Shown: positions 47,036 to 60,772 of the stretch, one piece after another | How the letters are laid out: each line of letters opens with the position of its first letter | Numbering within the stretch: the first letter of the stretch is position 1 | Assembly (NCBI GenBank): GCA_003254885.1 | Contig: QANT01007153.1 | Coordinates: 62,001-126,000, forward strand | DNA: 64,000 nucleotides | Source of the DNA: Purshia tridentata | Taxonomy: Eukaryota; Streptophyta; Magnoliopsida; Rosales; Rosaceae | Direction: 5' to 3' | Program-made: the position numbers and the translations under genes | Notes under the pieces: generated by a model | What the model saw: only the letters and a program-made list of their open reading frames with translations | Databases searched by the model: none | What the model was told of the DNA's origin: nothing

Positions 47036-48745
47036 CTACAAAACAAGAGCCTCTTGTTTATGGCTACTTCCAACCCACCATGGCTTAAAGGCTGCTGCTG
47101 CAGCAGCAGCATGGCTAGTACTGCTCTCTTCTTCAACAGGTGCAGGAAGATTGAGATCAAGAAAGTCTCTGACTTCAGGGGCTGGTGGTTTCTGAATCAC
47201 TATGGTTTTGCTGTTTTTGGTCTCAGAATTAGTACCACCACCACCGCTACCAACCATATGGGATCTTTTGTGACCTCCCAAGGCTTGGCCTGAGGGGAAA
47301 ACCTTGAGGCAAATTGGACAAGCATGTCCTTTACTCTTTGTACTGTCAGCAGCTTTCACATCATAACTAACACTGGCAGCTATGTCATGCTCAATGGGGA
47401 TGTCATTGTTGCTAGACTTGCTGAGCTTGCTGTCTAATGTTGGGTCAGGAGAGAGGTCTGTTTCAGTGGTGTTCTCACTGCTTTCAATTTTTGAAGCAAA
47501 GCATCCTTTTATCTTTTTGTGACTTGCTCTGTGACCTCCTAGAGCTTGGTATGACCGGAAAACCTTGTTGCAAGTAGCACACTCAAATTTGCTTCTCTTT
47601 TGAGGATTCTTGCAGAGTTCAGAACCTAAAACATGTTGATCAGCTCTACTCAATGTTTTAAGGGAATCTGACCTCAATTCAAAATTATCACTACCATCTT
47701 GAAACTTTCTCTTGCTTGAATTGTACTTGTTGTGGGAACCCAATTGAGATGGAGCTAGCTCAGTTTTCTTGATCAAATTCTTCTTAATATTATCGTTCTT
47801 GGAAAACCCACCAGCAGAAACTTCCTCTTTTTTCATCATAGACCCATTTCTTGAAAACTCAGAACCACACAACTCAAATTGTTTGCCTTCTAATGTATGA
47901 GAATCCAAATAATCGGGCTCCAATGTACCTTTATTGATTTTCTTCAGTTTCAAAGTCTCAGTACCATCACACACAGAAATCTTGCCCTTCAGATTTGTTC
48001 TGACTGATGATGGAGCATCCGAAAACCCCGAATTGTTATCAGAGGAGTCATGAGCAACAAATTTCAAGCCACCCCAGTGACCCACATCCCTTGAAAGCAT
48101 CATCAAACACATAGCAACCTCTTCTTGTTCTTGTTCAATCGCAGAAACAGATGAAGAAGCATTATTAGCAATAGAGAAAGAAGAAGAGGTTGTAGCAGTA
48201 GTGCCTATGTACCTTGTTCTTCTTCTAGATCTTCTTCTCCTATTACGATGAGCAGTAGTAGTATTAGTTTCATTGTCAGATTGGCTGTCCATGACTAGCT
48301 TCTGGTTATCACTAGTCCAAGAATCTTCTTGTTCCTCCAAGCTGTTGGAAACTCTTTCTTTTTCTGAGTGGCACTTCATATGACCAAACAGAGCTTTCCA
48401 AGACTGAAACCCTTTACCACATTCTCTGCACAGCTTGTCAGGAAGTGAAGTGTCCTCACTTGAACCTGCAAGCCTCCAAGTCTTCTTGGGGTTCTCTCTG
48501 AGGCCATAACCGGTTTGGGGTCCAGTTTCGAAACCCGTCTCAGTAGTGTTGGTGTTGGTGTTGCTTCCATTAACATTGTTGTTGTCAGAGGAGAGCTTAA
48601 CTCTGCTGATCATCATGAGCTTTTCATCTGTTTCAACAGAATTGTTGGTCAAGTGAGACCTCATGTGACCTCCCAAGGATCTGCCACAGGGGAAGCTCTT
48701 GTTGCAGAACTTGCATACATGCTTGAATTCTTGATCTTCTTCCAT
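47036..48745 (-). CDS. ZAT-like C2H2 zinc-finger repressor with EAR motif
   Basis: Intronless, 569 residues. Four plant-type C2H2 fingers lie at about residues 11-31 (CGRSLGGH), 106-126 (WKALFGH), 389-409 (YQALGGH) and 476-496 (GQALGGH); the last two carry the QALGGH signature. A basic run [10 protein letters not shown] (about 169-178) is a likely nuclear signal. The acidic-to-hydrophobic motif [16 protein letters not shown] (about 205-220) resembles the ZAT L-box. FLDLNLPAP (about 528-536) is a DLNxP-type EAR repression motif. A poly-Ala run follows, from the CAG/CTG repeat at about 47090. The ATG at 48745 is preferred to the in-frame one at 48868 because [14 protein letters not shown] is the family N-terminus. 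Likely a transcriptional repressor; the exact orthologue is not assigned. Confidence 0.93.
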   Translation of the reverse strand: MEEDQEFKHVCKFCNKSFPCGRSLGGHMRSHLTNNSVETDEKLMMISRVKLSSDNNNVNGSNTNTNTTETGFETGPQTGYGLRENPKKTWRLAGSSEDTSLPDKLCRECGKGFQSWKALFGHMKCHSEKERVSNSLEEQEDSWTSDNQKLVMDSQSDNETNTTTAHRNRRRRSRRRTRYIGTTATTSSSFSIANNASSSVSAIEQEQEEVAMCLMMLSRDVGHWGGLKFVAHDSSDNNSGFSDAPSSVRTNLKGKISVCDGTETLKLKKINKGTLEPDYLDSHTLEGKQFELCGSEFSRNGSMMKKEEVSAGGFSKNDNIKKNLIKKTELAPSQLGSHNKYNSSKRKFQDGSDNFELRSDSLKTLSRADQHVLGSELCKNPQKRSKFECATCNKVFRSYQALGGHRASHKKIKGCFASKIESSENTTETDLSPDPTLDSKLSKSSNNDIPIEHDIAASVSYDVKAADSTKSKGHACPICLKVFPSGQALGGHKRSHMVGSGGGGTNSETKNSKTIVIQKPPAPEVRDFLDLNLPAPVEEESSTSHAAAAAAAFKPWWVGSSHKQEALVL

Positions 48746-49543
48746 TGCGCAAATATAGAATTGTGATTCAGCAAAGGAAATACAGATCAGACAAGCTAAT
48801 GGGACTTCAAATCTGATCACAGAATTGGGTAAAACTCTGAGATTCTTGATCTCATTACACTGAAACAAGCGAAATGCTAATGAAACAGAGGATCCCCAAA
48901 GAAAAATGAGAGAACCCAGATCAGAAAATCAAGGTGAAAAGCTCAAACTTGGAGTGGAAATTGCATCAAATCAAGGATGTTGTTGATTTTTGAACTAACC
49001 AGGAAAGAAGAAATCTCAGATTTCACAGAATTGTGTAGGATGAAAAAGATCCGATGCAAAAAAAAAAAGGACCTGGTGAAGTATTTACTAACTTTGTCAT
49101 TCACAAGTAGCTCTTGTTGGGTAGTTGAAAATTGAGAAAAAGATAAAGAAGTTGAAGAGAGGGTGGGGGGTAGTCTGTTGCCTTTGTTGCTAATGATGGC
49201 GATGAACAAGCCAAAGAGGAGAAATTAAAAGTGAGTGAGTGAGCGAGCGTTTGTTTCTCTCTCTCTCTCCCCCTCACTATTTTATCTCTCTCTCTCTTTC
49301 TCTGTGTGAAGTAGACTATATTTGGAGGAGAAATCCATGCATGGAAGCAAAGATAAAAGTGAGAGGTAAAGGTGAGGAAAGATAGCAGCACGTGTACTCA
49401 ACTGAGGATCCTACGCCAACCCAAATCCAATGGCCAAGATTTATCCAGATGAGCATCCCAATGGCTCAGGAACCTACTTAAACTAACTGCCTCTTCCTTA
49501 ACTATTCCTTCCTTTGTCTTGCTATTAAGGAATTGCCCCCCAA

Positions 49544-49574
49544 CTCTCTCTCCCTCTCTCTCTCTCTCTCTCTC
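49544..49574. repeat. (CT)n microsatellite
   Basis: A CT-rich tract of about 31 bases lies roughly 800 bases upstream of the ZAT-like start codon. It yields spurious Arg-Glu repeat frames on the minus strand. Confidence 0.85.
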
Positions 49575-52500
49575 ACTAACCCACACGCACCAAGTGAAAG
49601 GTTCCACTCTCCGGCCGTTATTCTTTTGGACTCTCTCTCCTTTTTCTTTTTTTTCTTTTTTAAATAAATTAATATATATATATATATTTTCCAAGATTTC
49701 TCATGCTGGGGCCCACAAGTTAAATCTCCATATCCAGTTCCTTCAGTTTCAACCAAAGCATAGCATTCCACATTACATTACCACTGTTTTATTTTTATGT
49801 GAGTCTGGTCATTACTCATTTGTTGGGGTATAAAATAATCATATCATAGGGTAGTTTAGTAAATTGCTTCAAACCCAACTTTGATGTGCTCTTACTGGTG
49901 TGAAGTTCAATTGGGGATAAGCTACAATACTCTACATGAGATGCTACAGTATCCTACAATGAAGCTGCATTATAAGAGTGCAGTTAATTCTTGGAATATT
50001 TGCATGCATACAGCAAGAGTATTGATGCTTCACCATTAATATTATTATATGCCTCTTGATTATCTCCACATTTTAGTATAATCCCTTTAAAATACTAAAA
50101 TCCAACTTTGCTCCAAGAGCCAAAATGATCAAAATGATCATTATTCACTAACATTACCATGGGTGAAGTACTAAATTATGTTTATTTGGTAACCTTTGAA
50201 ATATTTATATGAAAAAAGCACAAGAGCTTGGTAACCATGGTCTCTCTGATAAAGTCATTTTTGATTACCACAGGCATATCTGGCACCAACACATTTTCTA
50301 TATATGCAGCCATCAAATTTCTGCTTTTGGAAGTTGTCTTTTAAAACAAATAAAGAATTTTATAAAGCTCACTTTCTAAGGAAGCCTCCTAATATTCAAT
50401 CCCTTTAGACCCAAGAAGGGTTTTTACCCAACAAAAATATATACATTTTCAAGAGTTGGGAGTGATAAAGTTGTGGGGGACTGATATAATTATATAAATC
50501 TGGCAGATTAAGCCTTTATAGGAAATTCACTAATTAATCAGGCAAATAAATAAAAAGCCATGTAACATAGATCTGTAATAAATATATACAAGGAAGTAAA
50601 TCATTTCGATCCAGATGTTACATACATGTATGTAAGCACTCAATTTTCAACACTATCTACAAAAAGGTAGAATCTCATTTTTTCACCCATAGAGATTCCC
50701 ATATGTGAATCTTGATTAGGTGGATTTAAATGTCCTACTCACAAACCACTTGAACAAAATATATACTTATACATATAGAGGTCAAATAGCCCAAAAAAGA
50801 AGAAGGCCTAAACAAACAAAATAAAAGAAAAGAAAAACAAAACAGAAAGAAAAGGTTGTAATGAAACAGAGTAGCTAGGAGCTATAGTTTTGATAGTTAA
50901 TAAGTATAAAGTAACTTCTTGATTATTTTATGAATTACCAACCCCATGATACAAGTAAATAAACAATTAGTACATGCTGCAATAATGTCTAGGGTTGTGG
51001 GTGCAGCAGCCCTACAACAAAGTCAGAAAATTGGGCAGCGCATGCCTAAAAGAGTAACGCTGCCGGCCGGCCTTTATTCATCATGAAGGAGCAGCCGTCC
51101 GGCCTTCATTGCTCTAATCGTAATTTGAATGTCTTATTAGCAGCCATTAATCACAGTTAAGACTCCAAAATTGGCTGCCTTTGTGCCCTTTTCGCCAGCT
51201 CTTTAGTACAATGTTTAGTTTAGCTGTAACCCCTCTGTAATTACATTTCTTTTCTCTTCTTTGTTGTTTTTTATTAATGGATATGCATGAGATGTCATAT
51301 TTTATAAATTATGCAAGTGATTGATTGCAGAGAATAGACATTTCATGCTTTCTTTATGAAATAATATTCTTTTTTAATTTATTTTTTTTCTTTGAGAACA
51401 TGTGCATCCCCTTATTTATCTAAGCCTAGCAATGTTCTGCACACTATTCTGTTTGTCCTAATTATGCAATGATTAATTATTCATTAATAACTCTAACTTA
51501 TATGCATTAAATTCTAGCTGGATTAAACAATGACTTTTCAAAAGAAACTTTGTCTATATGTATATATATACTGTCACAAAATTATAGGATTGAATAAAAT
51601 CTGTATAAAAGAAAGAAATTATAATCTATATATATATATATATATTAATTTGTGTATATACATTCGTGCACATTAGGTATATGTATGTGTGAGATATGTA
51701 TTGTAGCCCACAGAAAACTTCACTTGAGAGTGAAGAGAGATGGCCCTTAAAAAGTGATGCTGAAAATTGACTAGTAGACTCCTTCAAATGAAAGAATGGC
51801 CACAGTTCACTCCTTGTTTTCTGCCATGCCTTGTAATGTATAAGAGACTATAAGGTGCCCACTTTGGCTTTATGCTTTTCTCAAGCTTCCATCCCCTATT
51901 CCTCACCATCAATCCAACACCATATTTTAAACCATTATGGGGAGAAAGAGAAACATTGAATTACTTTCATTTTTGGACACATCTCAGACTTTCCCACTTG
52001 TTCTGTTTCTGTATATATATATAACTCCCAATCATCTATATATTCTTGTGCTTTGCCTCGATTCTCAAGTGGGTTTTAAGTTTTAATGCATTATTAATTA
52101 AAAATTTAAAACAAATTAAATTTGCTGTGATGAACCTTAATGTAATTATGAAATTTGGTCTCATCAACCCAGCAGCAGTTAGGTACTAAACTATAAACAT
52201 GACATCTGGGTATTGTTTGTGGCTATGTGCTTGAAAGATTCAGTAGAATGACTTTTGATGGCTTATGATAGAGTGCTGAGAAAAGTGAAGGTGGAATTGT
52301 ATATTGATTAGAATGCAATTAGTGCGTAGCCACGCACCATGATTTTTACTCTTATAGAATGCTTGTTTATGTCAAATTTCTCTCTAGTTGTTGAACTGCC
52401 ACATTTTATTAACATGAACTCCAAAGAAATAATTTGAGAAATATATGTTAGTTAGATAATTTTAGCTGCTTTGTGTACCCTTTAAGATGACATAATACAA

Positions 52501-52681
52501 AAAGATGCAATAGTCAAAATTTGACTTTGGTTAAAATATGAGAACCACTGATCTTGTCTGGGGTTTGATTGGAGGGCCATAATTAATGAAAATGTACAAA
52601 CCAAATGGGTATGCCCAAAATATAACCAAATTAATGGATGGATACGATAAAAAGAAGCAACCAAAGTAGATGGGTGAATAG

Positions 52682-52769
52682 AAGTTTATAAATAATCAGA
52701 CCAAACGAAAAAGAGAAATTTATAAAAGTTTATAAATAATCAGACCAAACGAAAAAGAGAAATTTATAA
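52682..52769. repeat. 44-bp tandem duplication
   Basis: Two adjacent, apparently identical 44-base units (52682-52725 and 52726-52769) contain ataatcagaccaaacgaaaa. They lie in gene-free DNA. Confidence 0.95.
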
Positions 52770-55761
52770 ATAAGACTATGTAATATTACCATTTCTCTAT
52801 CTAATTCCCAACCAAACATCAATTTCTTCTCCTCTTCTCATCCCAACTATTTCAAAGTCTACTTTTGCGTCAGCATCATCTATTTTTCTACATCAAATTA
52901 ACTATTTCAGTGACATGTGGACAACTATATTTCAAGTGATGTGGAATACCACTAAATAAACATTGAAACATTCAATTCGATCCAAACTAATTATACATGT
53001 CAATATATTGTCATGCAAGATTTAACATTCTCAATGGAAGATATATCTTACTATTTAGTCCACCCAGTTCATTTTTATTCACAATTTAGTAATAGTGAGG
53101 AAATAAAATAAGTTGGTTGAAGGTGTAATGAATATCATAGCCATGCTAAATCTTTCACTGCATGAAGCAAACATGTCACAACAGCTACATTGATTACTAA
53201 GTTACCAGTGAACAAAGATTAATATAAAAATCATTAAAAAGTTGCATGAATTAGAAGCATATTAAGCTTTAATTAAATCAGAAGTTAGCAGTCTTGGCAG
53301 TTGGGGCATTTTTACTTGAATGCTGTCAGTGACAAGTAACAGCTTCATTAGCTTCTCAGTGAGAAATGAACTAAAAATGGAGTGGGCCTACAGAAAAGTA
53401 TCTTCAATGGGACTTTTTTACACCTTTATAAGACTTTTGTAGCAATATTTATATGTTTGATACCAAAAATTCATTTCTTTCTTTTTTTCTTACATTGTGT
53501 GTGAGTGAGTGAGTGAGTGTGTGAAAGAGAGTGTATTATGAAGCAACTACAAATCCACTACTACACTACTGCCTTCTTTTATATATGGTCTAATCATAAA
53601 GATACATGTGTTCTTCATATGAGTAATAATGGTGCATGTGTTAGTGAGCAAGCACTCACCAGCAATGCTTAGGGGGTACTCAAAAGAGTCAATGAGCTTC
53701 AAAAAAGAGAATTGTGTATTGAGAAATAAAAGTATATAAATATATAGTCATGTGGGACCCATGTCTTACCTATAGTCTTTTGGTTGGAATAGGTTGGATT
53801 GATATGGGGTTAGCACCCCCTGGGCACTATCAGACTATTATCAGTCTTTAAACCTTGTTTATTTGTGTTGCTTTCAGTTCACTAAGAAACAGAGTCTACA
53901 GTGCCTACTGCATAGTTGCATGTTCCCATATACAAAACCATGTGGGTGATGAAATCAAAGATTAGTTCATATAAGACAGAATAGCCTTGCTGTTACTTTT
54001 TGACATAATAGTGAAACCATTCCACAAACAAGAGTCCCTAGCAGAACTAATCAGGATTCAAGACATATTTCTGTAAAATCAATATTTCATTTTTCCTCTA
54101 GGAATTGTTGCATGAGCCGGTCATATATACATGTGGATTCCATCATATACCGGTAAGTTCCACATACATGTCAGACATAAAGGGCTCATACTATAATTTT
54201 GACAATTTTTTCCAGAAACATATCTTGGTTAACCTAAAGTCCTAGCTAGGAAATTGTGTGTAATATAGCATCCAGGATTTGGAACTTTAGAGTTGCAATC
54301 TTTAATTCACTGGGGCCAGTAGACAGATTAATGTACCTGCAGTTGAAGGGTCGCTCTTAAGCTCTAGTGTGTCTTGCTAATAAAAAAGGACCAAAAGTGT
54401 TGTTACTTGCTAGCTAGTTTTTCAAAAGGTACAAATCCATCTGCATTTAAATGATGGTTATGAGTTTCCAGTTGCTTAGAAATAGTCCTATTTCTTGATT
54501 TATAAGCAATATGCAAGCTAAGTCAGTGAAATTTATAATCAGCCTGCATAAACTACCCTTGTATATCACAGGTTACCAAGTCCCAACCAACCTAATTCCA
54601 ATGATCATTCATGATTCCATAATTGAATCTATTACATATAGGTTCCAAAATGAAAGAATCTTATGATAAATTTTTGTTGAAAACGATATGGTAGAAAGCA
54701 ACATGCGACTCGAAGGAGATGATACTGTAAATTCTCATATCATATCCAACATTTTTTATTTGTTCTGTTCTGCATGAACCCTCATTCTTTGGAAGAACTA
54801 CAACCATTTTAAGGAAGAAAGAAATGGGTTAGGCACATCACATAGGCTAGTTTCATAGAAAACGAGGATAAAATGTAGTATTAAAGTCAATGTACAAGTT
54901 GAACTCCACAAGTTGTACAGAAGCATAATGATCATTGGTTTACAATGATAAAAGCATTGGTGTGAAGTGAAGTATGAATAAGTTTGGTCTTTAAAGGGTT
55001 GTCTTATTTTCAAATAAGTATTGAAAGAAAGTAAAACATTCATGCTTTACATATTCCATAGTGCAGTCCATCACACACCTCAGCATCAGCAGTCATCAAT
55101 CCTTTTGACTGACTGGAGATCTAGCTCTCTATTTCTTAACCACGGCTTTAAAACGACGCCGTGTAAGTTAGTTAAGTTGGGTAAACTAAAAGAAACCGTG
55201 TAATTTAGCTTGAATTGAACCTTCTTTATCTCTTTGTTTCCATATGCTGGGTAAAACCACGTCTATATATTACATGCCGTACTTGAAGGAGATGATTTGG
55301 TATAAATTTCAATTATGAAGGCCAGGGGATATGACTTAGGCGGATCACAATAAAAAATGAACGCAGAAAATCATCTGTAATAATTTTTCATAAGGAAAAT
55401 AATTCAAAACTACATCCCCGAATCTTCCTAAAAAGATTACCGTTACACTTACAATATCAGTATATCTTGGGAAGAACCCTACAAAGATACAATTCTTGAC
55501 CTCTTTAGGAAGGTATGAAGGGAATTTTCCAATTCCACACTAGCTAATAAAAATGAGACCTTAACAAATCACCTCCTAATACACTATGTTACAGGGACGG
55601 CGAGCTTCCATCTCCCAACGAATGAAATGTACACAAGGAAAACTCAACTCTCCTAAAATTTGTTCGGAGGAAAAATTTTCGTATGGTTCATTGGATATGA
55701 ACAGTTCAATGCCGCTTTCCAAAACCACGTTCCTAAGGACAAGCAACAATAGTTCAAGTTC

Positions 55762-57718
55762 TTACTTACCATCCATTGCTTTGTAATTCCAAGACTCTTT
55801 TCCAAAAACCTCTTCAATCATATTACAAGTTGGCAAGAAGTCAACCTCATTTTTAGAGCAAGTCATGTACGCAGCATCCCAAACTTTGGCATCACAAGGC
55901 TCCAAAGCATATTCATGGTCACCTCTGTATCTTGACCCATTGAAACTACCCGACCAATGATCTCCGTTTTCAGACTTCATCTGATCCTCATGGGAAGCAA
56001 CAACCCCTGTATCAAAGGACGTGCATGAATCATCTTGGACTTCTTGACCTCCCTTTTCATCCCAAGCAATCTTATCCTGAAATTGAACTATGGGACTGGA
56101 ACCACAATTACCATAAAAATCTATATTGGCATGATCATCACAAGTATCATCCACAACATCCTCATCTTCCTCTTGCAGATCATCTTCCCATCTTTGTTTA
56201 TAACCAGGACCATCTTGACCTACAGGAGAGTCAACAACTGAGTCCTCATCCTCTGTCACTCCAACTTCATTGTCACCATAATCATTACTCCCTGGCCACT
56301 CATCATTGTCACTGTCAATGTTTAGTGGGTCATACCTGTTCTGCTCAGCCCTTTTCCTAAGCATAAAGACATTGAAATAGTAACTGACAATCTCCTTTTT
56401 CGTTCGGGAGGGGAAGACAGTTGAAAGATTGTCCCAGAAATTCTTCCCCAATGATGCTGGATTTGAGAAGACAACCTTGTGGAATAATTGTTCCTCCTCT
56501 TCACTCCATGTACATGCCACTTGCTCTCCCATATCACAAAATCCTAGCTCCACAAATCTCTTTGGCCCAATGGTCTTTATAAGTTTTTCTCTTGCTTCCA
56601 AAATGTGCTGCCTGACACATCTGACAGAAGCCCCATCTTCACAGCTGCAGTCAGTTCTACCATTTCCAACAATGGAACCAGAGTTGGCAGATACTTCAGA
56701 ATCAGGCATTGGAATAACACAGGTCCCCATCAGTCGTTTCTCTTCCTCAAGGTCCGAGGTTGGAACCACTTGAGATGTATATAAATTACTTGAAATATTT
56801 AAAGTTCCCTGCGGACACCACAGTGGAACATCAGCTTGATGCTCTGGTCCAATGGAAACAGACTTTCGAGGAGGGTGATCCAAAAGAAAAGTATAAATAT
56901 CCTCGGACTGAGCCAATGTCCTTATTGGACGTTCGGGATTGAAGTATTCCGGGAAAAATGGTCCATGAAATGGTGCCTCTGACAGAGAATCTTCTTCGCT
57001 AGTACTGCTTGTGGTCCATGAGGAGATGGTAAAGCTGCCAGGTGCACTGGTTTCATCGTTCTGTCCACCTTTTGGAAGGTAGGTACAGATGTCACCAGAT
57101 AGCTTCCCTTCACCTTCAGTATTGCCTTTTGCCAATCCATCCTCTACCAATCAAACATTATAACTTTTCTCAAGAGTTCAAATTAAAAAGACACAACCAG
57201 TTGATCAGGTTGTTTTTATGTGAACAAAACTCGGAAACAATTAGTGTTTTATTTTTTGTCTGAATCATTTTTCTGTATTTAAAATTCAAATATCACCATC
57301 TTTTCCATAGTCCAAAGTCCAGATACACTTGAAAATCAGTTACAATAAGAATTTATCTGAACTCAAACCTCCTCAATTCCAGTCAATAGAAGCAAATTAT
57401 GCCTTAAAAATTAGTAAGAAAGAAAAGAGAATTAAAAAAATTAACTGGAACAGAAAAGGCCCTGTGAATTTGGAAACAGAAAGATTTAGATGCATGCACA
57501 CACGAGCAAACACAGGCATCAAATTTTTCCTCATCCAGAGATTACACATATATTGAAAGAGACTATAGTCCCTCACCTAAAGTCTGCGGTTTCTTTGAAA
57601 CATCGCCAGGGAAAACAGATTCTGAAAAATGGACTAGCTGTTTACTGTGTCCCACTTGTCTTGGATGTTTAAAAGAAACAAATATTTGCTCATCATCAAG
57701 AGGACGTTTCTGTACCAT
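55762..57718 (-). CDS. Acidic SANT/Myb-like nuclear protein
   Basis: Two coding exons, 57577-57718 and 55762-57143, give 507 residues starting MVQKRPLDDEQIFVSFKHPR. Residues about 257-315 form a SANT/Myb-like fold: TWSEEEEQLFHKVVFSNPAS, then FWDNLSTVFPSRTKKEIVSY and YYFNVFMLRKR. A Cys-containing helical segment, SCEDGASVRCVRQHILEARE, precedes it. The region after about residue 320 is very acidic (runs of Asp and Glu). This layout resembles plant ELM2/SANT-type proteins that work with histone-deacetylase complexes, but I cannot see a clear ELM2 domain, so that link is tentative. A 5' UTR intron acceptor lies just before the ATG (TGCAG, near 57726), so the first exon and promoter are near 58.7-59.1 kb. 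Confidence 0.85.
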
Positions 57719-58591
57719 ATTAAACTGCAGGGCAGATATAAAATATGTTTAAATAAAATGCAATAGACAAAAGCCTAAGAACATCTTAATACCATCATAA
57801 ACCATAACGCAACCATCATTCATAACACATTATTGTTGCAATGAGAATAAGCGGGATACTAGCTGCTTCCATTGACATGAAAACATCTTTAACAGTTGCA
57901 ATAAAACTAAACTAAGTACTTTCATATGAAACAAAACAAACATAAACAGATATCTCAGACTGCAATACGCTTACCCACTAAAATATGTAAATTCTGTAAC
58001 ATATATATTTCCCAAAACATTGATACTATATGGACTCTTTGTGCCTTTGACCTATACATGCAAGGCATTCTAGAATTAGCATTTATATCAGCTAATGACA
58101 CCAATACACCACACTAATACAAGCCCATTAAATATCTGACGTAATATTATAACACAAAATTATCTTTCAGTTCAGAATTATAAATCAACTTTATAATTTA
58201 ACATTCTTAAAGGGTGTTGTGGAGGGCAAAAAAGAAACATAACTAATGGAGGGCAATTTAGTAAACATTATTTATTCTTCTATTTCTAAGCATAGGGCCC
58301 CATTTAGCTAAAGAAAAGGGTGCATATACCCAGAAATTATGCAAGTAATTAAATTTTAATTTTTTAAAAAAAATTTATCGATGATGCACGCACTAATAAT
58401 TCCATGAATTAACATAAGGGCTTAGTTTATACCTCAAAAAATAGTCTTCGAGAAATGAAGCAGATTGCTGAACTTGAAAAATAAAAGCTCTATTTGACAC
58501 GCAATCAAAGGGCAAAACCGTGTTTATTCGAAGAAATCCGACTTTTCCCCAACCTAATTGAGCCGGATAAACACAAGCCCCAAATTCTTAA

Positions 58592-58965
58592 AAACCCTAA
58601 CCCTAGATCTTCAATTTCGATGAAATCCCAAAAATTGCACCAAATTAACAAACAAAAACAGCACCTGCGTGATAGAAAAACCTCAAAAGGGTAATAGATC
58701 TATGAATTAAGTAAACCTAAATGGATCGAAATAAAAAAACCTAAAGACCAAAAGTATTTGAAATAATTTACAAAGCCCGAAAGAAATCGCACGGAAAAAC
58801 AAAAAAAAAATCGCTATTTCACAAAAAAGGTTCGTAGATCTACGAAAGGAGACTAAGATCTAACACTATCTGAAACCCTAACCCTAGAAACTATTTCACA
58901 AAAAAGGTTCGTAGATCTACGAAAGAAGACGAAGATCTAACACTATCTGAAACCCTAACCCTAGA
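58592..58965. promoter_or_regulatory. Three telo-box motifs near the SANT gene 5' end
   Basis: aaaccctaaccctag occurs at about 58592-58606, 58873-58888 and 58950-58965. Telo-boxes (AAACCCTA) in plant promoters and leaders bind TRB-type Myb proteins and are common in growth-related genes. Two of the three sit at the same place in a duplicated unit. Confidence 0.55.
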
Positions 58966-58967
58966 AT
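58814..58967. repeat. 77-bp tandem duplication carrying telo-boxes
   Basis: Copies 58814-58890 and 58891-58967 share ctatttcacaaaaaaggtt, the palindromic cgtagatctacg and a telo-box. They differ at a few bases (gaaaggagactaag versus gaaagaagacgaag). Confidence 0.95.
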
Positions 58968-60772
58968 CGGATTAAGGACACGGATAAAGATGAAATTGGG
59001 ATCTACAGGTAGGGGAGAACATGAATTGAGCGAATCGAAGCTCAATTTTGGGATTGAGAAGATAGATCAAGATGGAATCGGGCGATAAATTGATTGAGAT
59101 CGAAAAGTGACTGCGATTGACGAAAAAGGGCAAAGTAGGGTTAGCTTTTTTTGTAAGTGGCTGTCCGAGAACGGAAATAACAAAAAAAGACCCGTATCTG
59201 TTTGTAATTACGGAAAATACCCCTTCTACTACGGGAAGAGACTGGACGAGCACTACAAATGAAGTATATAAAGGGTGGTGTGGTGATTTGGATTTTATAA
59301 CAGCCGCGGGGTGAGAGTGACACGTGGAATATCGTTAGAGGAAAGTGGCCAGGACAACTAGGATTCACATTTGTCTCTTTCTTTTTTCGGTGCATATGTG
59401 ATTTTGTTGGTGGAAAAATTACATTAATTTGGAAACTGTTAATTCGATAAAAAAAATAAAAACTTGAAAATTGGTATTTGCATTTCGCATCCTCTTTTTA
59501 AGTAAAAGAAAAAATTGCTTTAACTTTTTTTCTTATTTGTATAAAATATAAATTATAAAATACATTACCTAAATGGCCAAATATTTTCCAATTAATAATT
59601 ATGGTAATGAAATTTTTTGACTTGTAGAAAAGGATCTTTGCCATTTAATTATAAATTTGGGATCGGGATTTTGGTGTTTTGTCATTAATTTTACCAGCAT
59701 ACCTGCGTTCTTGTTCTTTTTAACTTTTCCTATAACAATTTCACAATCAAATATTTAGGATTAGAATTAATATTAGAATAGGTCAAACTTCTATTCCTCT
59801 TTTAATGTACTAACAAAAAATTACAATCAAAGTTTGTGCAGACTTGAATCATCGTAGTGTTTAAAATGTTTAAAGAAGGGTTCAATTTCTAATTTTAATT
59901 ATTCTTTTGGTTCTATTTCTACCATTAATTTACTTGCACCTTTTACATTTGTTGCATATTTTTCATTTGGGTTTAGAAGTATGGATGCAAGAAATTTCAA
60001 TATACAGATATAAGGTCTTGAAATTTGTGAAAATAAGAAAATGTTTACGAAGTGGTAACAATAGTGGCAAGAGTGATAGGTGGAGGTAGGGATGGTGGTG
60101 GCAACAACAACGGTGTGGAATCGAAGGTGGTGGTGGGAGTGAGATGGTAGTAGTTGTGACGACAATGGTGCCACTGGCCCACTGCCTAGGTGGTGATAGT
60201 TGTGGTACACGTGACTTTTTATCTTCTTACCATCCAATCAACTTGAAATTTTAGAAAAAAATTTAGCCAAATATATATCTACGTGGAATTTAAAGTCAAG
60301 ATTTATGATTCCAAATTTCACAAATTTTTTTGACATTAGAAATTAAAAATGCTTTATAGACTATAGAGATTCTCTAAACCCTAAACCATATTACTTGAAA
60401 TGCTAGTACCTGCTCCAAATTTGGGCCTAAATCTTTAAACAACTTTCCAAATTTGAGCCCAAATTGGCCCATTCAAAAGTATGTCGGAAAATCCATTAAT
60501 ACACTGATACCGACCGAGTGATCGATACAACTAACCGTCGGTAAAGAACAATGATCATGTATACCCAATTCCTCCCACCTAACCTTTCATATACAAGCTT
60601 GCCAATGACAGGCAAGTATTGAAGAAAATAGCACAAATGTACAATGCCACAAAACTGAGTTTGGATACTTTTTATTATGCATGTGACAAGAGTGATAAAG
60701 AACAATGTCGTCCGTTCCAAGCTACAGCAAAAGCTTATCTGAATTTACAGCACCCACCGCCAAGGCACACTC

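Larger units (their letters stand above)
48746..55761. other. ZAT-like leader and a long gene-free region
   Basis: 48746 to about 49.4 kb is 5' leader and promoter of the ZAT-like gene. It includes pyrimidine patches at about 49254-49310 of the kind seen at plant core promoters, and a longer CT tract lies at 49544-49574. From 49.6 to 55.7 kb I see AT-rich DNA, TA microsatellites (about 49672-49686 and 51629-51646) and one 44-bp tandem duplication. I recognised no coding exons, tRNA or well-known microRNA sequence. Confidence 0.6.
57719..60772. other. Leader and promoter of the SANT gene, then intergenic DNA
   Basis: 57726 to about 58.7 kb is probably a 5' UTR intron. 58.6-59.3 kb has telo-box motifs and a 77-bp tandem duplication and is the likely leader and promoter. 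59.4-60.7 kb is AT-rich with a GGT-rich stretch near 60070-60170 and no recognisable gene. The last part is 3' flank of the LRR gene. Confidence 0.5.

Noticed and set aside
48746-48868. 41-residue N-terminal extension of the ZAT-like protein
   Set aside because: The family starts directly at [14 protein letters not shown]; the extension looks like translated leader.
49398-49771. Arg-Glu repeat frames on the minus strand
   Set aside because: They are produced by the CT microsatellite at 49544-49574.
49600-55700. Possible microRNA hairpins in the gene-free stretch
   Set aside because: I looked for well-known plant microRNA sequences by eye and matched none; folding was not possible.
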